The notes under the pieces are model-generated. The model was not told the DNA's origin. It saw only the letters and a list, made by a program, of their open reading frames with translations, and did not search any database. Of a DNA stretch of 64,000 nucleotides, positions 25,121-34,255 are shown in pieces. Each line of letters begins with the position of its first letter. Position 1 is the stretch's first letter. This stretch comes from CAVTHW01 sp963734625. GTDB lineage: Bacteria; Acidobacteriota; Terriglobia; Bryobacterales; Bryobacteraceae. A program made the translations under genes and the position numbers. Location of the stretch: assembly GCA_963734625.1 (NCBI GenBank), contig CAVTHW010000019.1, forward strand, positions 62,001-126,000, written 5' to 3'.

Positions 25121-26671
25121 CTATCTCCCCGGCACGTCCGTCGCCGGCCCTGGAAGCTCGACCTCGGTTCTTCCGGGTGGAAGATCAAAATCGAATGTCC
25201 AGCCACGATCATTGGATGCGCTTGACCGCAGCACAACCCCATATGAACCGCTTCGCAGGTTGGCAAACATGGCCCTGCCGTCGCCGTCCGGATTCACGGC
25301 GTAGACTCTTTGAAGGCCCGATGTGACATCGCGATCGACAAGCAGCAGGGTAAGCCTGGACGCCACTCCCTTACCCGAACCAATTAGGGCAGACACTTCG
25401 CTACGCTGGCTCATTGGGATGACAATCTCCCCTTGAGTGGCTCCTCCAGTGGCTGGAATTGGGGTGTTGTTGACGTCGTAGCAACTTCGATCCTCGCTCA
25501 CCGCCAACACCATGTAGGGACTCGGCACAACATTCGGAACCACGGTTGGACGGCCCGGCCGAAGCGTGACATGTCTCGCAAAACTTCCGGGCCAATCCTC
25601 ACCCGGAGCGAATTCCACGCTGACGTCCGAGGTACAGCGAGGCGGCGGTGTGCCGACGGATGCCATTGCAGCGTTTACGCTAACATCTTGAGCCGGCTTT
25701 GGCTCTACCAGGATTTCCGGCGTGCCGTCCGGCCGGGTATCGACTTGCGCGCGTGCAACCAGAGGTCTACCTGAGTCCCCGCGTTCGCCGGTACCGACGG
25801 CCATCAGGCACCAAGACCCCGAGGCAATGTTGCGAAACTCGAAGCGCCCCGCCTCGTCGGCATCCGCGGTTCCGATTGCTGTAAAAGGATAACCACAAAG
25901 GCTCAGGCTGAGTCGAAAACGCGTGCCAGGATTCGTTTCGCGAACTCGACCACTCAATGTCGCCGGCTGAGAGATGTGAACTCTAAAGTCGAGGCTGCCA
26001 CGCTCTTCTCCAACGCCGACGGCCACGACCTCCGGGCTTGCCGTTTCCGGAAACACCTGAGCCCCAGCTATGTCGGAAGATGGCGCACCAAACCCTACGC
26101 GCCTACCAGCAAACGGATACGCAGCCGCTCCATACAGCGAGACGAGCACGTACTCCCCGGGCACGAGGCCGTGAATCCGGTATTCGCCAGATCCATTCAC
26201 GATCGCGTAGTTGCCGCTTTTCGAAAACTCGGGAATCGGTGAAGACCCGCGCCGTCGCATCGCCAAGACGACCGCACCTCCCACTGCTTTTCCCGCGTCA
26301 TCCTTCACTGACCCGGAGATTACGCTGGTACGAATCGACCCTATTGGCAAAAACATGTCCTGATTCCCTAGACGTACAACGACAGTATTTTGGACGTAGC
26401 CAGCCTTGACGATTTCGATGCGATATTCGCCCGCTTCCAACTGTTCGAAATCAATGCGCCCGGTCTTGTCGCTCTCGGTCTCCGCATCGCTGATTGAATT
26501 GCCGGCTTTGAACAATCGACCGGATGCAGTCGGAAGGGCGACGCCGGACGGCTCCTCCGTGATCCGGATGTGAATGGCGGAGGCGAACGCGGAACCACTC
26601 AACGCCCCGGCGAGGGCAACCAGAGCGCAATGGCGGCAGACTGGCATCTTGAGCGCCTCGGCAATCATCAT
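25121..26671 (-). CDS. Secreted protein with carboxypeptidase-regulatory-like domains
   Basis: The 516-residue product (509 if translation begins at MPVCRHC, ATG 26650) has a signal peptide ending near SAFASA. It has repeated beta-sandwich modules with the pattern GxV-x-D-x-GxxVxGA (SGSVKDDAGKAVGGAVVLA at about 120, LSGRVRETNPGTRFRLSL at about 235) and DEAGRFEFRNIASGSW-type strands. It resembles its downstream neighbour in organisation. Function is unknown; surface binding is a guess. Its start lies only 36 bp from the duplicated lhgO tail, so the native promoter may have been lost or replaced when the block was assembled. Confidence 0.65.
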   Translation of the reverse strand: MMIAEALKMPVCRHCALVALAGALSGSAFASAIHIRITEEPSGVALPTASGRLFKAGNSISDAETESDKTGRIDFEQLEAGEYRIEIVKAGYVQNTVVVRLGNQDMFLPIGSIRTSVISGSVKDDAGKAVGGAVVLAMRRRGSSPIPEFSKSGNYAIVNGSGEYRIHGLVPGEYVLVSLYGAAAYPFAGRRVGFGAPSSDIAGAQVFPETASPEVVAVGVGEERGSLDFRVHISQPATLSGRVRETNPGTRFRLSLSLCGYPFTAIGTADADEAGRFEFRNIASGSWCLMAVGTGERGDSGRPLVARAQVDTRPDGTPEILVEPKPAQDVSVNAAMASVGTPPPRCTSDVSVEFAPGEDWPGSFARHVTLRPGRPTVVPNVVPSPYMVLAVSEDRSCYDVNNTPIPATGGATQGEIVIPMSQRSEVSALIGSGKGVASRLTLLLVDRDVTSGLQRVYAVNPDGDGRAMFANLRSGSYGVVLRSSASNDRGWTFDFDLPPGRTEVELPGPATDVPGR

Positions 26672-26706
26672 GTCACATACCGCGGCAACAAACCAATCAT
26701 CGGCAG

Positions 26707-26824
26707 CGCGGCAACGGCCTCGCTGGCGATAGGTAACGAAATCGCGGCCCAGTTGGCGGGGGCGTAGAGAAAGGGGAAGCTGCTATCGACTTCAGAGCGA
26801 CTTTACAACCAAATCGGGGATCAG
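26707..26824 (+). repeat. Direct repeat copy 2: lhgO 3' fragment plus vapC 3' end
   Basis: Matches 17999-18116 without net gaps. The first 60 bases are an orphan copy of the lhgO C-terminal codons (ATASLAIGNEIAAQLAGA) with no upstream lhgO sequence. The remainder is the native 3' end of vapC. It defines the right edge of the cassette carrying the two carboxypeptidase-regulatory genes. Confidence 0.88.
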
Positions 26825-27167
26825 CTGGAAATGGCGGATGTTCTCCGTCACAACCTCAAACCCAAGCTGCAACGCCGTAGCTCCGATGAGCAGATCCTCC
26901 AAAGGCAGATTGACTCCTCGCGCAGCCTCCCGGCCAGAGATTAGGCCGGCCCGTTGCGCGATCTCGACCGTGACCGGATAAACAGCCACCGCGGCAATCA
27001 ATTCCTCAACAAAGGCCTCGCGCCGTTGACGTTGAGTCTCGTGCCTGGCCCTCTGGATGCCGTGCGTCAGTTCGATAACGCTCACGACCGACAAGCCGAC
27101 TTCGGTATCACCCGATACCTTGCCGCTCCGCAGTAACGATCGCGCTCGTATCGAGAATCAGTCCCAC
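26792..27167 (-). pseudogene. vapC: VapC-type PIN-domain toxin, interrupted by a one-base frameshift
   Basis: Starting at GTG 27167 the frame encodes GLILDTSAIVTAERQG, the PIN-domain N-terminus with its first acidic residue. It then meets TGA because of one extra base in the CCC (coding GGG) at 27112-27114. The next frame continues DTEVGLSVVSVIELTHG, with a conserved Glu, and later LPLEDLLIGATAL and TENIRHFQLIPDL. Removing one base gives 124 residues, a normal VapC. These toxins are Mg-dependent RNases. The start overlaps the antitoxin stop by 10 bp. Functional status depends on whether the extra base is real. Confidence 0.82.
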
Positions 27168-27442
27168 GATGGCGGGTTCCAGGGCTGCCGGTTACGGACG
27201 ATCTCCTCAACGTCGGCCGCGAAGTCCGGGTCGAGCGTGACCGGGCAACCCCGGTCCTTCTCGCGTTGCTCGGCCCTCGCGATGCACTCGGAGATCGTAC
27301 GTCGAGGCGGAGTGGCAGGGCTCAGAACGACGATGGGGTGACTGTCGTGCTCAACCACGATCTCGGCGCCTTCTCGCACCTTTTGGAGCACAGCCTCGAT
27401 GTCCTTGATGACCTCAGCCTCTGTCATGTGGACTTGCATCAT
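27158..27442 (-). CDS. Antitoxin of the vapC pair (Phd/YefM-like)
   Basis: The 94-residue protein has an N-terminal Phd/YefM-like DNA-binding region (about 8-50: VIKDIEAVLQKVREGAEIVV, then HDSHPIVVLSP) and a C-terminal extension ending WNPPSWD, likely the toxin-binding part. GGAGAAGAGAC precedes the ATG. It is translated together with vapC (10-bp overlap) and would be expected to autorepress the pair. If vapC is truly broken, this is an orphan antitoxin. Confidence 0.75.
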   Translation of the reverse strand: MMQVHMTEAEVIKDIEAVLQKVREGAEIVVEHDSHPIVVLSPATPPRRTISECIARAEQREKDRGCPVTLDPDFAADVEEIVRNRQPWNPPSWD

Positions 27443-27491
27443 GTCTCTTCTCCGATCATACTGCTCCGCCGGCCATGTCGGCGGAGCACGC

Positions 27492-29759
27492 CTACCGGAG
27501 CTGGTGCTCGACTTCCTGCAGCCAGTCCGGCCGCTTGAGGACTTCGCGGGGTTTGCTGCCGTCGGGCGGGCCGATGATGCCGTCGCGCTGCATCACGTCG
27601 AGGATGCGGGCGGCGCGGCCGTAACCCAGGCGCAGGCGGCGCTGCAGGGTTGAAGTGGACGCTTTGCCCTGCTCCAACACCACGCGCACGGCGTCTTCGT
27701 AAAGCGGATCCTGATCGGCGTCAAGCTCGCTCATGTCCGCCTCTTCGTCCTCCGAAGGCGGCGCCACCAGGTAGGTCGCATCGTACTCGGGGGTGGCCTG
27801 CTCCTTCCAGAAATCGACCACGCGGTTGATCTCGGTTTCGGTCACCAGCGCTCCGTGCACCCGGATCAGCCGCGACGAACCGGGAGGCAGCGACAGCATG
27901 TCGCCCTTGCCCAGCAGGTGCTCGGCCCCCATCACGTCCAGGATGGTCCGCGAGTCCACGCGGGTGGCCACGCGGAAGCTGATGCGCGCGGGGAAGTTGG
28001 CTTTGATGAGCCCGGTAACAACGTCCACGCTGGGCCGCTGCGTGGCCAGCACCAGGTGAATGCCTACGGCGCGCGCCATCTGCGCCAGGCGCGTCACCGA
28101 CTCCTCGACGTTGCCGCGCTCGATCATCATCAGGTCGGCGAGTTCGTCGATGAAGATCACGACATAGGGCAGCGTCTCGGGGTCCTCGGACGCACCGTCC
28201 TCCTCGAACAGACTGCGAGGACCTTCCAGGACCTGGCGCACCTTGCGGTTGTATTGCTCGATGTTGCGCACTCCCTGGGCGGCCAGCAGGCGCAAGCGGC
28301 GGTCCATCTCCAACACCGCGTTGCGCAAGGCGTTGGTAGCCTTCTTCGCATCCGTGATGACCGGCGTCAGAAGGTGCGGAATGCCTTCGTAGAGCCCCAA
28401 CTCCAGGCGCTTGGGATCGACCAGAATCATCTTCACATGGTCCGGCGTCGAGCGCAGCAGGATGGACATGATCATCGAATTGAGCAACACGCTCTTGCCG
28501 GAGCCGGTGGAGCCGGCGATCAACAGGTGCGGCATGGATTCGAGCGCGGCCACCTTGATGCGCCCGCTGATGTCCTTGCCCAGCGGGATGGGCAAGTGCG
28601 CGGAGGTTTTCCGGAAATCCTCGGATTCCAGGATCTGGCGCAAACCGATCAGTTCACGCTTGGAGTTCGGAACTTCGATGCCGACGGTGGGCTTGCCGGG
28701 GATGCGCTCGATCAGAATGGATTCGGCCTGGAGGCCTAGGCAGAGGTCTTCGGTCAGTGTCGTGATGCGGCTGTACTTGATGCCGGCTTCGGGTTTGAAT
28801 TCGAAAGTGGTGACCACCGGACCGGGGTTGATCTGTACCACCGAGCCGAGGACGTTGAACTCCTCGAACTTCGACTTGATGCGAGCCGCAATATCCTTCA
28901 GTTCCTGCTCATCGTAGGGATTGCGCCCGGCGGGCTCGTTGAGCAGTTCGGTGGAGGGCAACTGGTACTCGCGCTGCTTGCGCGGAGGAGCCACTGGCTC
29001 TTCGTGCGCCGCCACCGGGACTTGCGGTTCGGCGAGCGGAGCAGGCGGCGGCAGTGGCCGCTCTTCCAGGGTCTGGATCGGAATGTCCGTGATCGGAGCA
29101 TACTCGGGCGCAACCGGAACCGGCTCGACAGCGGGCTCCACGGGAACGGGTTTGGGTTTGCGCCGGGATTTCTCCTGCTTCTTCTCGCTCCGCCGCTCGC
29201 GCCAGGCGGCCAGCGCGCGCGCCGGCCCGCTGAACCAGGACTCGACCTTATAGATGCTGAAGGTCGAGATGAGATAGATGGAGACGACTAGGGCGGTCAG
29301 GGCCAGCACGGCGGCGCCAGTCAGGTTCATGGCCGCCACCAGACGCTGGGCAAGGAGCAGGCCCGCGAGGCCGCCCGCGGGGATGGCGCCGAAGATCCGC
29401 CAGCCGGGGAAAAGCGAGAGCGCCACCGCGGCGCTAAGCAGGAGCAGGACCGCGCCCAAGCTCTTCGCCAGCGCCGACTGAACCGCTTCCGAGCGTATCC
29501 ATTTCCAGGCCAGCAGGAGCAACAGGAGCGGGAACACAAAGGCGGCCAAGCCGAAGCTTTGCAGCGTCAGGTCGGCTAGCCGGGCGCCAACCGGGCCGAT
29601 CAGGTTGTGGGTACGCACCTGGCCCGCGGCAGTATTCCACGAACGGTCCTGGTATCCATAGGAGAGAAGGCTCAACCAGAACAGCACGGCGGTGGCCAGC
29701 AGCAGCACCCCCGTGACTTCATTGAGCCTTGGGCGAGTGGTCGGAGAAAGTATACCCAT
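27492..29759 (-). CDS. ftsK: DNA translocase FtsK/SpoIIIE, full length
   Basis: The 755-residue protein has four N-terminal membrane helices (about 18-170) and a Pro/Glu-rich linker (about 190-270). The RecA-like motor follows, with Walker A GSTGSGKS (about 418-425) and Walker B VIFIDELAD (about 537). The C-terminal gamma winged helix should recognise KOPS-type polar sites. It pumps DNA through the division septum during chromosome segregation. Two partial copies lie at 22132-23448 and 18854-18937. It is slightly shorter than enterobacterial FtsK because the linker is short. Confidence 0.92.
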   Translation of the reverse strand: MGILSPTTRPRLNEVTGVLLLATAVLFWLSLLSYGYQDRSWNTAAGQVRTHNLIGPVGARLADLTLQSFGLAAFVFPLLLLLLAWKWIRSEAVQSALAKSLGAVLLLLSAAVALSLFPGWRIFGAIPAGGLAGLLLAQRLVAAMNLTGAAVLALTALVVSIYLISTFSIYKVESWFSGPARALAAWRERRSEKKQEKSRRKPKPVPVEPAVEPVPVAPEYAPITDIPIQTLEERPLPPPAPLAEPQVPVAAHEEPVAPPRKQREYQLPSTELLNEPAGRNPYDEQELKDIAARIKSKFEEFNVLGSVVQINPGPVVTTFEFKPEAGIKYSRITTLTEDLCLGLQAESILIERIPGKPTVGIEVPNSKRELIGLRQILESEDFRKTSAHLPIPLGKDISGRIKVAALESMPHLLIAGSTGSGKSVLLNSMIMSILLRSTPDHVKMILVDPKRLELGLYEGIPHLLTPVITDAKKATNALRNAVLEMDRRLRLLAAQGVRNIEQYNRKVRQVLEGPRSLFEEDGASEDPETLPYVVIFIDELADLMMIERGNVEESVTRLAQMARAVGIHLVLATQRPSVDVVTGLIKANFPARISFRVATRVDSRTILDVMGAEHLLGKGDMLSLPPGSSRLIRVHGALVTETEINRVVDFWKEQATPEYDATYLVAPPSEDEEADMSELDADQDPLYEDAVRVVLEQGKASTSTLQRRLRLGYGRAARILDVMQRDGIIGPPDGSKPREVLKRPDWLQEVEHQLR

Positions 29760-29764
29760 CCCGC

Positions 29765-30589
29765 TTAACGGCGAAAGATTGTAGCCAGAGCTATAACCAT
29801 TATGCCAAAAATCACGCGATAGTAAACAAAGAATTTCAGGGTGTGGCCGCGCAGGTAGCGCAAGAGCAGGGCGATGGCGGCGCAGCCAACCAGGGCGCTC
29901 CCCAGAACCCCAACCGCGAAATCCAGCCGCAGGCCGGGCGGAATACCGCCGCTCTTGTGCAGATCCCAGGCGGCTTTGGCCGCGGCGGCGGCGATGGCGG
30001 GGGTAGAGATCAGGAAGGAGAAACGGGCCGCTGTGGGACGGTCGAGGTTGCGGAACAGGCCGGCGGTGATGGTGATGCCGCTGCGCGAAGTCCCGGGCAC
30101 GACGGCGAGGGCTTGGGCGAAACCGACCGCCATCGCGTCAGTGAAACCGATCTGGCCGATACTCTTGAGCCGCTTGCCGGCGTGCTCGGCCGCGAGCATG
30201 AGCAAGCCCACGGCGATCAGCATGGCGCCGATGAGCACGCGATTGTGACGCCAGGCATCTTCGGCGTAGCGTTCCAGGAACAGCCCCGCCACTCCCACCG
30301 GCACGCTGGCGGCGGCCATCAGCCACAATAGCTGGCGATTCCGGGCGAGTTCACTGTCAGCGCCGTACTTCAGGCCGAAGCCCTGGGCGACGATCTGACA
30401 CCAGTCCCGCCAGAAGTAAAGGAGAACGGCGGCCACTGTCCCGAGATGCAGGGCGATGTCGAAGACCAGGGTCTGGTCCGGCCAATTCAGCAGCCACGGT
30501 GCCAGCGCCAGATGCGCGGAACTGCTGATGGGAAGAAACTCCGTGATCCCCTGGACCAAGGCCAGCACGATTACCTGATAAAGGGGCAC
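29765..30589 (-). CDS. uppP: Undecaprenyl-diphosphatase (UppP/BacA family)
   Basis: From the GTG at 30589 the protein is 274 residues with about eight membrane helices. It shows the family signatures QGITEFLPISSSAHL (about 11-25) and PGTSRSGITI (about 165-175), which hold the catalytic Glu, His and Arg residues. It dephosphorylates undecaprenyl pyrophosphate, recycling the lipid carrier for peptidoglycan synthesis. The frame is open further upstream, but the GTG fits family starts, and the preceding gene ends one base before it. Confidence 0.92.
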   Translation of the reverse strand: MPLYQVIVLALVQGITEFLPISSSAHLALAPWLLNWPDQTLVFDIALHLGTVAAVLLYFWRDWCQIVAQGFGLKYGADSELARNRQLLWLMAAASVPVGVAGLFLERYAEDAWRHNRVLIGAMLIAVGLLMLAAEHAGKRLKSIGQIGFTDAMAVGFAQALAVVPGTSRSGITITAGLFRNLDRPTAARFSFLISTPAIAAAAAKAAWDLHKSGGIPPGLRLDFAVGVLGSALVGCAAIALLLRYLRGHTLKFFVYYRVIFGIMVIALATIFRR

Positions 30590-30590
30590 C

Positions 30591-30962
30591 CTATTTCGCC
30601 CGCTTGGCGACCAGTTCTTCGGTGGCGAAGTCGCCAACCTTGCGGGTGAATTTGATCTCGTCGGCCGAAACGATCGTGCCGGTGTATTCGACCTTCATCT
30701 CCATCTCCTGGAACTTCATGTTCTCGACAAAGGTGACTGTGGCGCCGTCCACTTTGCCGTTTTCAATTGCCGACTCACTCATGTTGGATTTGGCGGCGCC
30801 GGTCAGCTTCGCCCCTTCGACCTTGAAGTCGTAGGTGTAATTCTGCTGGCCGACTGGGGTGTCGATCGTGGCGGTCCATTTGCCGGTGATATTTGGCGCC
30901 GAGGCGCAAAAAGCCACGGAGAGCGCAAGAACCGCAAGTACGAGCAGTGTCCGGTGAAACAT
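30591..30962 (-). CDS. Small secreted hypothetical protein
   Basis: From ATG 30962, preceded by a strong AAAGGAGG site, the protein is 123 residues. A signal peptide (MFHRTLLVLAVLALSVAFCASA) is followed by a compact beta-rich domain starting ITGKWTATIDTPVGQQNYTYDFKVEG, a pattern common in small secreted proteins of Acidobacteriota (lipocalin-like strand repeats). No catalytic residues stand out. It is 1 bp from uppP and probably co-transcribed with it. Confidence 0.65.
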   Translation of the reverse strand: MFHRTLLVLAVLALSVAFCASAPNITGKWTATIDTPVGQQNYTYDFKVEGAKLTGAAKSNMSESAIENGKVDGATVTFVENMKFQEMEMKVEYTGTIVSADEIKFTRKVGDFATEELVAKRAK

Positions 30963-31001
30963 GGACGGCCTCCTTTCAGGAGATTCATCCATTGTACAGA
31001 A

Positions 31002-31027
31002 GGCAGGGTGAAACCCTGGCCCCACAA
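31002..31027. repeat. Short copy of the intergenic hairpin repeat
   Basis: These 26 bp are identical to 38508-38533. They contain the perfect hairpin CAGGGT-GAA-ACCCTG followed by GCCCCACAA. It lies between the DsbA-like gene and the small secreted protein gene. It is one unit of the family described at 38383-38533. Confidence 0.75.
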
Positions 31028-31044
31028 GACCTGTAACGCGCGCC

Positions 31045-32025
31045 TCAGCGCGCCGCCAGGGCGGCGTCGATGAGCTTGGCGAATGCCGCCACGGGCTGCG
31101 CGCCTTCCAGAATAGTCCCATTGACTATAAAGGTGGGCGTGGACTCGACGCCCAGGGCGGCGGCCTCAGCGGCGTCAGCCTGCACCTGCTTGAGGTACTT
31201 GCGCGAGTCCAGACAAGCCCGAAACTTGGCTGCGTCCAGTTGGAGCGATTGGGCGGTCTGCTCGTAAGCGGCCCGGCCGAGGCCCGGCAGGCCCAGCAGT
31301 GCATCACGATACTGCCAGAACTTATCCTGTTCGCCGGCACAGCGCGCCGCCTCGGCGGCGGACTGCGCCTCGGGGTGGATCTGGTCGAGCGGCATATCCT
31401 TGTGCACCAGGCTGATCTGGCCGGCGTAGCGGGACAGCAGTTCCTTCAGCGTCGCTTCCGCGCGGAGGCAGTAGGGGCACTGGAAGTCGGAAAACTCGAC
31501 TATGGTCACGGGAGCCGTCGCCGGGCCCCGGCGAGGAGCGTTGCCGATATCCACGGCCAGCTTTGGGGCTTGAAGAGCGACGGTCACCTGGGCGCGCTGG
31601 CGAAGCCCCTCCATGTAGGACTGCCGGGCCTCGCGGATCTTGAGCGATTTCAGCGCCTGCGCCGCCTGCGGGCGGATGGCCTCCAGGGGCTGGTTGATTC
31701 TGTCTTTTTGGCCGAGGTAGAAAGCCTCGACTTCTTGCGGCGTGGGATCGGAGACCTTGCTATCCACTTCCAGTTGCAGGAAGGCGTCAACCGCCAGGTT
31801 TCTGGCCGCGGCGGCCTTCTCCACCAGCCGCTGTCCGATCATGTTCTGGACGGCCTGAAGCTTGAGATCGTATATCTGCTGCTCGAGCTTGTTGATCTGG
31901 CCGCCGATCTTCAGATCGCTCTCCCGAATCGGCGTCCCGTCCACGACGGCGACGGCCGGGTTCGGCGCTTGAGCCAGCACCGACACCGCCAGAACAAATA
32001 CCGCAAAACTCAATCGCCGGATCAT
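31045..32025 (-). CDS. DsbA-family thioredoxin-fold protein with SurA-like N-terminal region
   Basis: The 326-residue protein has a signal peptide (about 1-19) and a helical N-terminal half resembling the SurA/parvulin chaperone domain (VVDGTPIRESDL, about 28-40, and QRLVEKAAAARNL). A DsbA/DsbG-type thioredoxin domain follows (about 165-325) with the redox motif FSDFQCPYC and cis-Pro region ESTPTFIVNG. It probably forms or isomerises disulfides in periplasmic proteins and may bind unfolded clients. It is the last gene of a minus-strand run; its ATG lies 12 bp after the TIM-barrel stop. Confidence 0.82.
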   Translation of the reverse strand: MIRRLSFAVFVLAVSVLAQAPNPAVAVVDGTPIRESDLKIGGQINKLEQQIYDLKLQAVQNMIGQRLVEKAAAARNLAVDAFLQLEVDSKVSDPTPQEVEAFYLGQKDRINQPLEAIRPQAAQALKSLKIREARQSYMEGLRQRAQVTVALQAPKLAVDIGNAPRRGPATAPVTIVEFSDFQCPYCLRAEATLKELLSRYAGQISLVHKDMPLDQIHPEAQSAAEAARCAGEQDKFWQYRDALLGLPGLGRAAYEQTAQSLQLDAAKFRACLDSRKYLKQVQADAAEAAALGVESTPTFIVNGTILEGAQPVAAFAKLIDAALAAR

Positions 32026-32037
32026 GCTATGCCCCTC

Positions 32038-32952
32038 TCACGCGAATTGCAGCCCCAGTTCTTGCGCAATTTTCTGGATGTACTTCTTGCCTTCCTCGTA
32101 CTCTTCGGGGGTCTTCAGGTGCTCCTGCATGAGAGGCACGTCCTGAAGTCTGGACAGTTCTCTGAGGTAGGCCCGGTAGTCCACCTGACCGCGGCCGGGA
32201 ATCACCTCCACAAAGTGCACATTTAACTCGACGACCCAATCCAGGTCCTTGGCGTGACAGGAGACGATGTGGGGAGCGAGCTTGCGGAAGCACTCGGCGA
32301 TGAATTCACCGCTGCGATAGAAACGGACGGGGGAGTTGATGCCGTTACAGACATCCAGGTGCACTCCGAACGCCTTGCGGTCGATGGCCTTGATGAGCTT
32401 GAGGTAGGAATCGGGGCCGTCGGGAAAACTCCAGCCCATGATCTCGAGAGTCAGCTTGGTGCGTTTGGGCTTGGCCTCGTCGATGAGGCGCCGGCAGTTC
32501 TCGACCGTGGCGTCGAAGAATCGCTGGGAAAGATTATCCGGGTGCGGACCGTACCAGACTTTGGGGTTATAGGAGCCCGCGATGTCCACGCAGCACCGGG
32601 CTCCCACCTCATCGGCGAGGGCCAGGCGCTCGGCGACGCGGCTGAGGTTGGCGCGCCGCTTTTCCGGATCCGGGTCCAGAATATTGACCCAGGCGCCGAC
32701 CTCGGCGATGACGACGTTCTCCGCCGCGAAGGCCTTCTCGATCTCGCGCGCCCGCGCGGTGTCGCCGGGCTTGATGGTGGGGCAATATGCCGCGCTGTAG
32801 CCCAGCCTGCGGTGTTCGCGCGCGAGTTCGCGGGGATCGTCGCTCTTGAGAAAGATGGGGCCGCCCAGACGCAACGGTTTGGTGGCGGATTGAAGCACGG
32901 TTGTGCCGGCGAGGGCCGCCAGCACCGTCCTGCGAGTCACTTGTTGCATCAC
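32038..32952 (-). CDS. Sugar phosphate isomerase/epimerase family TIM-barrel protein, exported
   Basis: The 304-residue protein starts MMQQVTRRTVLAALAGTTVL, a Tat-type twin-arginine leader. The body matches xylose-isomerase-like TIM barrels: LEIMGWSFPDG with a metal-ligand Glu (about 170), GVHLDVCNGIN with Asp (about 197), VSCHAKDLDW with His (about 232) and a late QEHL. These residues would bind a divalent metal. It lies downstream of the Gfo/Idh and FG-GAP genes in the same direction, so an exported sugar-modifying pathway is likely; the substrate is unknown. Confidence 0.78.
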   Translation of the reverse strand: MMQQVTRRTVLAALAGTTVLQSATKPLRLGGPIFLKSDDPRELAREHRRLGYSAAYCPTIKPGDTARAREIEKAFAAENVVIAEVGAWVNILDPDPEKRRANLSRVAERLALADEVGARCCVDIAGSYNPKVWYGPHPDNLSQRFFDATVENCRRLIDEAKPKRTKLTLEIMGWSFPDGPDSYLKLIKAIDRKAFGVHLDVCNGINSPVRFYRSGEFIAECFRKLAPHIVSCHAKDLDWVVELNVHFVEVIPGRGQVDYRAYLRELSRLQDVPLMQEHLKTPEEYEEGKKYIQKIAQELGLQFA

Positions 32953-32980
32953 GGTTTGCCTGCTTTCTGCTCATTCATCG

Positions 32981-34255
32981 CTACACCACCGGCAATTCGT
33001 AACCCTTTCGGCGCGGCCGGGTCAGCAGGCCGTTGGCTTCTTCGTCGCCGATAAAGCGCTCAGTGTCCGGATTCCAGGTGAGTTTCCGGCCCAGCCTCCG
33101 GGTAATGTTCGCCAGATGGCACACGGTCACGGACCGGTGGCCGATCTCCACGTCGCCCAACGGCCTCTTCCGAGTCCGCATGCAATCCATCCAGTTCTCC
33201 ATATGATACTTGGCCTGCCACAAGGCCACGTCGTCGCGCCACTTCTGGACTTCTTCCGGTGGGGGCAGTTGTTTGATCATTTGCGGCGGGTCTGTCCGGA
33301 ACATATTGCGAATGATCTCGATCCGCCCCTTCTCGCCGACAAAGATGGCGCCTCCCTGCAAGTCGCCCGTGGGCACCTCCAACCGTACGGTCACGCCATT
33401 TGCGTAGCGATAAGCCAGCGAATCTTTGGGGCTGATGCCGTCGGTGATGGGCCAGAACTCCACCGGTCCAGTTTCGTCCATCCCGAGTGCGGACTGCACT
33501 TGATCGAGCCCGTGCGCGCCCCAGTTGGTCATATCGCCACCACCAAAGTCCCACCCGCCGCTAGCCCCGCGGTTATACGGCCGCATTGGCGCCTGGCCAA
33601 CCCACATGTCCCAATCGAGCGTTTCGGGCACCGGCTGCGCCGGCAGGTTCATCCGCGAAGGTCCGGGCGAGGTGAAGTTCTTGGTCTGCACAAACGCCAG
33701 GGGCCCCAGCCCGCCGCCGCGCACGAAGTCGCACCCGAGCTGGTTCATGGCCATGGACCGCTGCTGGCTGCCGACCTGAACCACCCGGTCCAGCTTTCGC
33801 GCCGCTTGCACCAACGCGCGGCCCTCTTCGACATACAGCGACAACGGCTTCTCGACGTAGACGTCCTTGCCCGCCAGGCAGGCGTGCATCGCGCACAACA
33901 CGTGCCAATGCTCGTTGGTGGCCACGACCACGCCGTCAATGTCCTTCTGCTCCAGCAGCCGGCGGTAGTCCTGATAGGTGCGCCACTTGGCCTGTCTCTT
34001 GGACGCCGCCTGGTCGCATTTCATGTAGTAACAGTCGGAGACCGCGACGATCTGGCCGCTCTCGGGGAGCTGGTCGATCAGCAAATTGGCGCGGGTGCCG
34101 ACACCGATGAAGCCGACCTGGATGCGGTCGTTCGGGCCCGGTTTGCCCTGCGCCCCAAGCACATGCCGAGGAATGATCATGGGGAACGTCCCCGCTGCCA
34201 GCAGGGCGCCCCGTTTGACAAGATCTCTGCGCGACAACCGCCGAAGTTGACTCAT
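32981..34255 (-). CDS. Gfo/Idh/MocA-family oxidoreductase, Tat-exported
   Basis: From ATG 34255 the protein is 424 residues. It has a Tat leader (LSRRDLVKRGALLAAG), an NAD(P) Rossmann fold starting VGFIGVGTRANLL (about 45-57), YVEKPLSL with the conserved catalytic Lys (about 120), and a C-terminal domain with GGGDMTNWGAHGLDQV. It likely oxidises or reduces a sugar derivative. The ATG overlaps the stop of the FG-GAP gene (ATGA) and it is 28 bp from the TIM-barrel gene, giving a three-gene unit. Family members with Tat leaders often carry tightly bound NADP. Confidence 0.85.
   Translation of the reverse strand: MSQLRRLSRRDLVKRGALLAAGTFPMIIPRHVLGAQGKPGPNDRIQVGFIGVGTRANLLIDQLPESGQIVAVSDCYYMKCDQAASKRQAKWRTYQDYRRLLEQKDIDGVVVATNEHWHVLCAMHACLAGKDVYVEKPLSLYVEEGRALVQAARKLDRVVQVGSQQRSMAMNQLGCDFVRGGGLGPLAFVQTKNFTSPGPSRMNLPAQPVPETLDWDMWVGQAPMRPYNRGASGGWDFGGGDMTNWGAHGLDQVQSALGMDETGPVEFWPITDGISPKDSLAYRYANGVTVRLEVPTGDLQGGAIFVGEKGRIEIIRNMFRTDPPQMIKQLPPPEEVQKWRDDVALWQAKYHMENWMDCMRTRKRPLGDVEIGHRSVTVCHLANITRRLGRKLTWNPDTERFIGDEEANGLLTRPRRKGYELPVV

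Noticed and set aside
26570..26767. 65-codon plus-strand frame ending in an LhgO-like tail
   Set aside because: Only the last 20 codons are lhgO-derived; the rest is antisense to the signal-peptide region of the gene at 25121. It is a chimera formed by the duplication.
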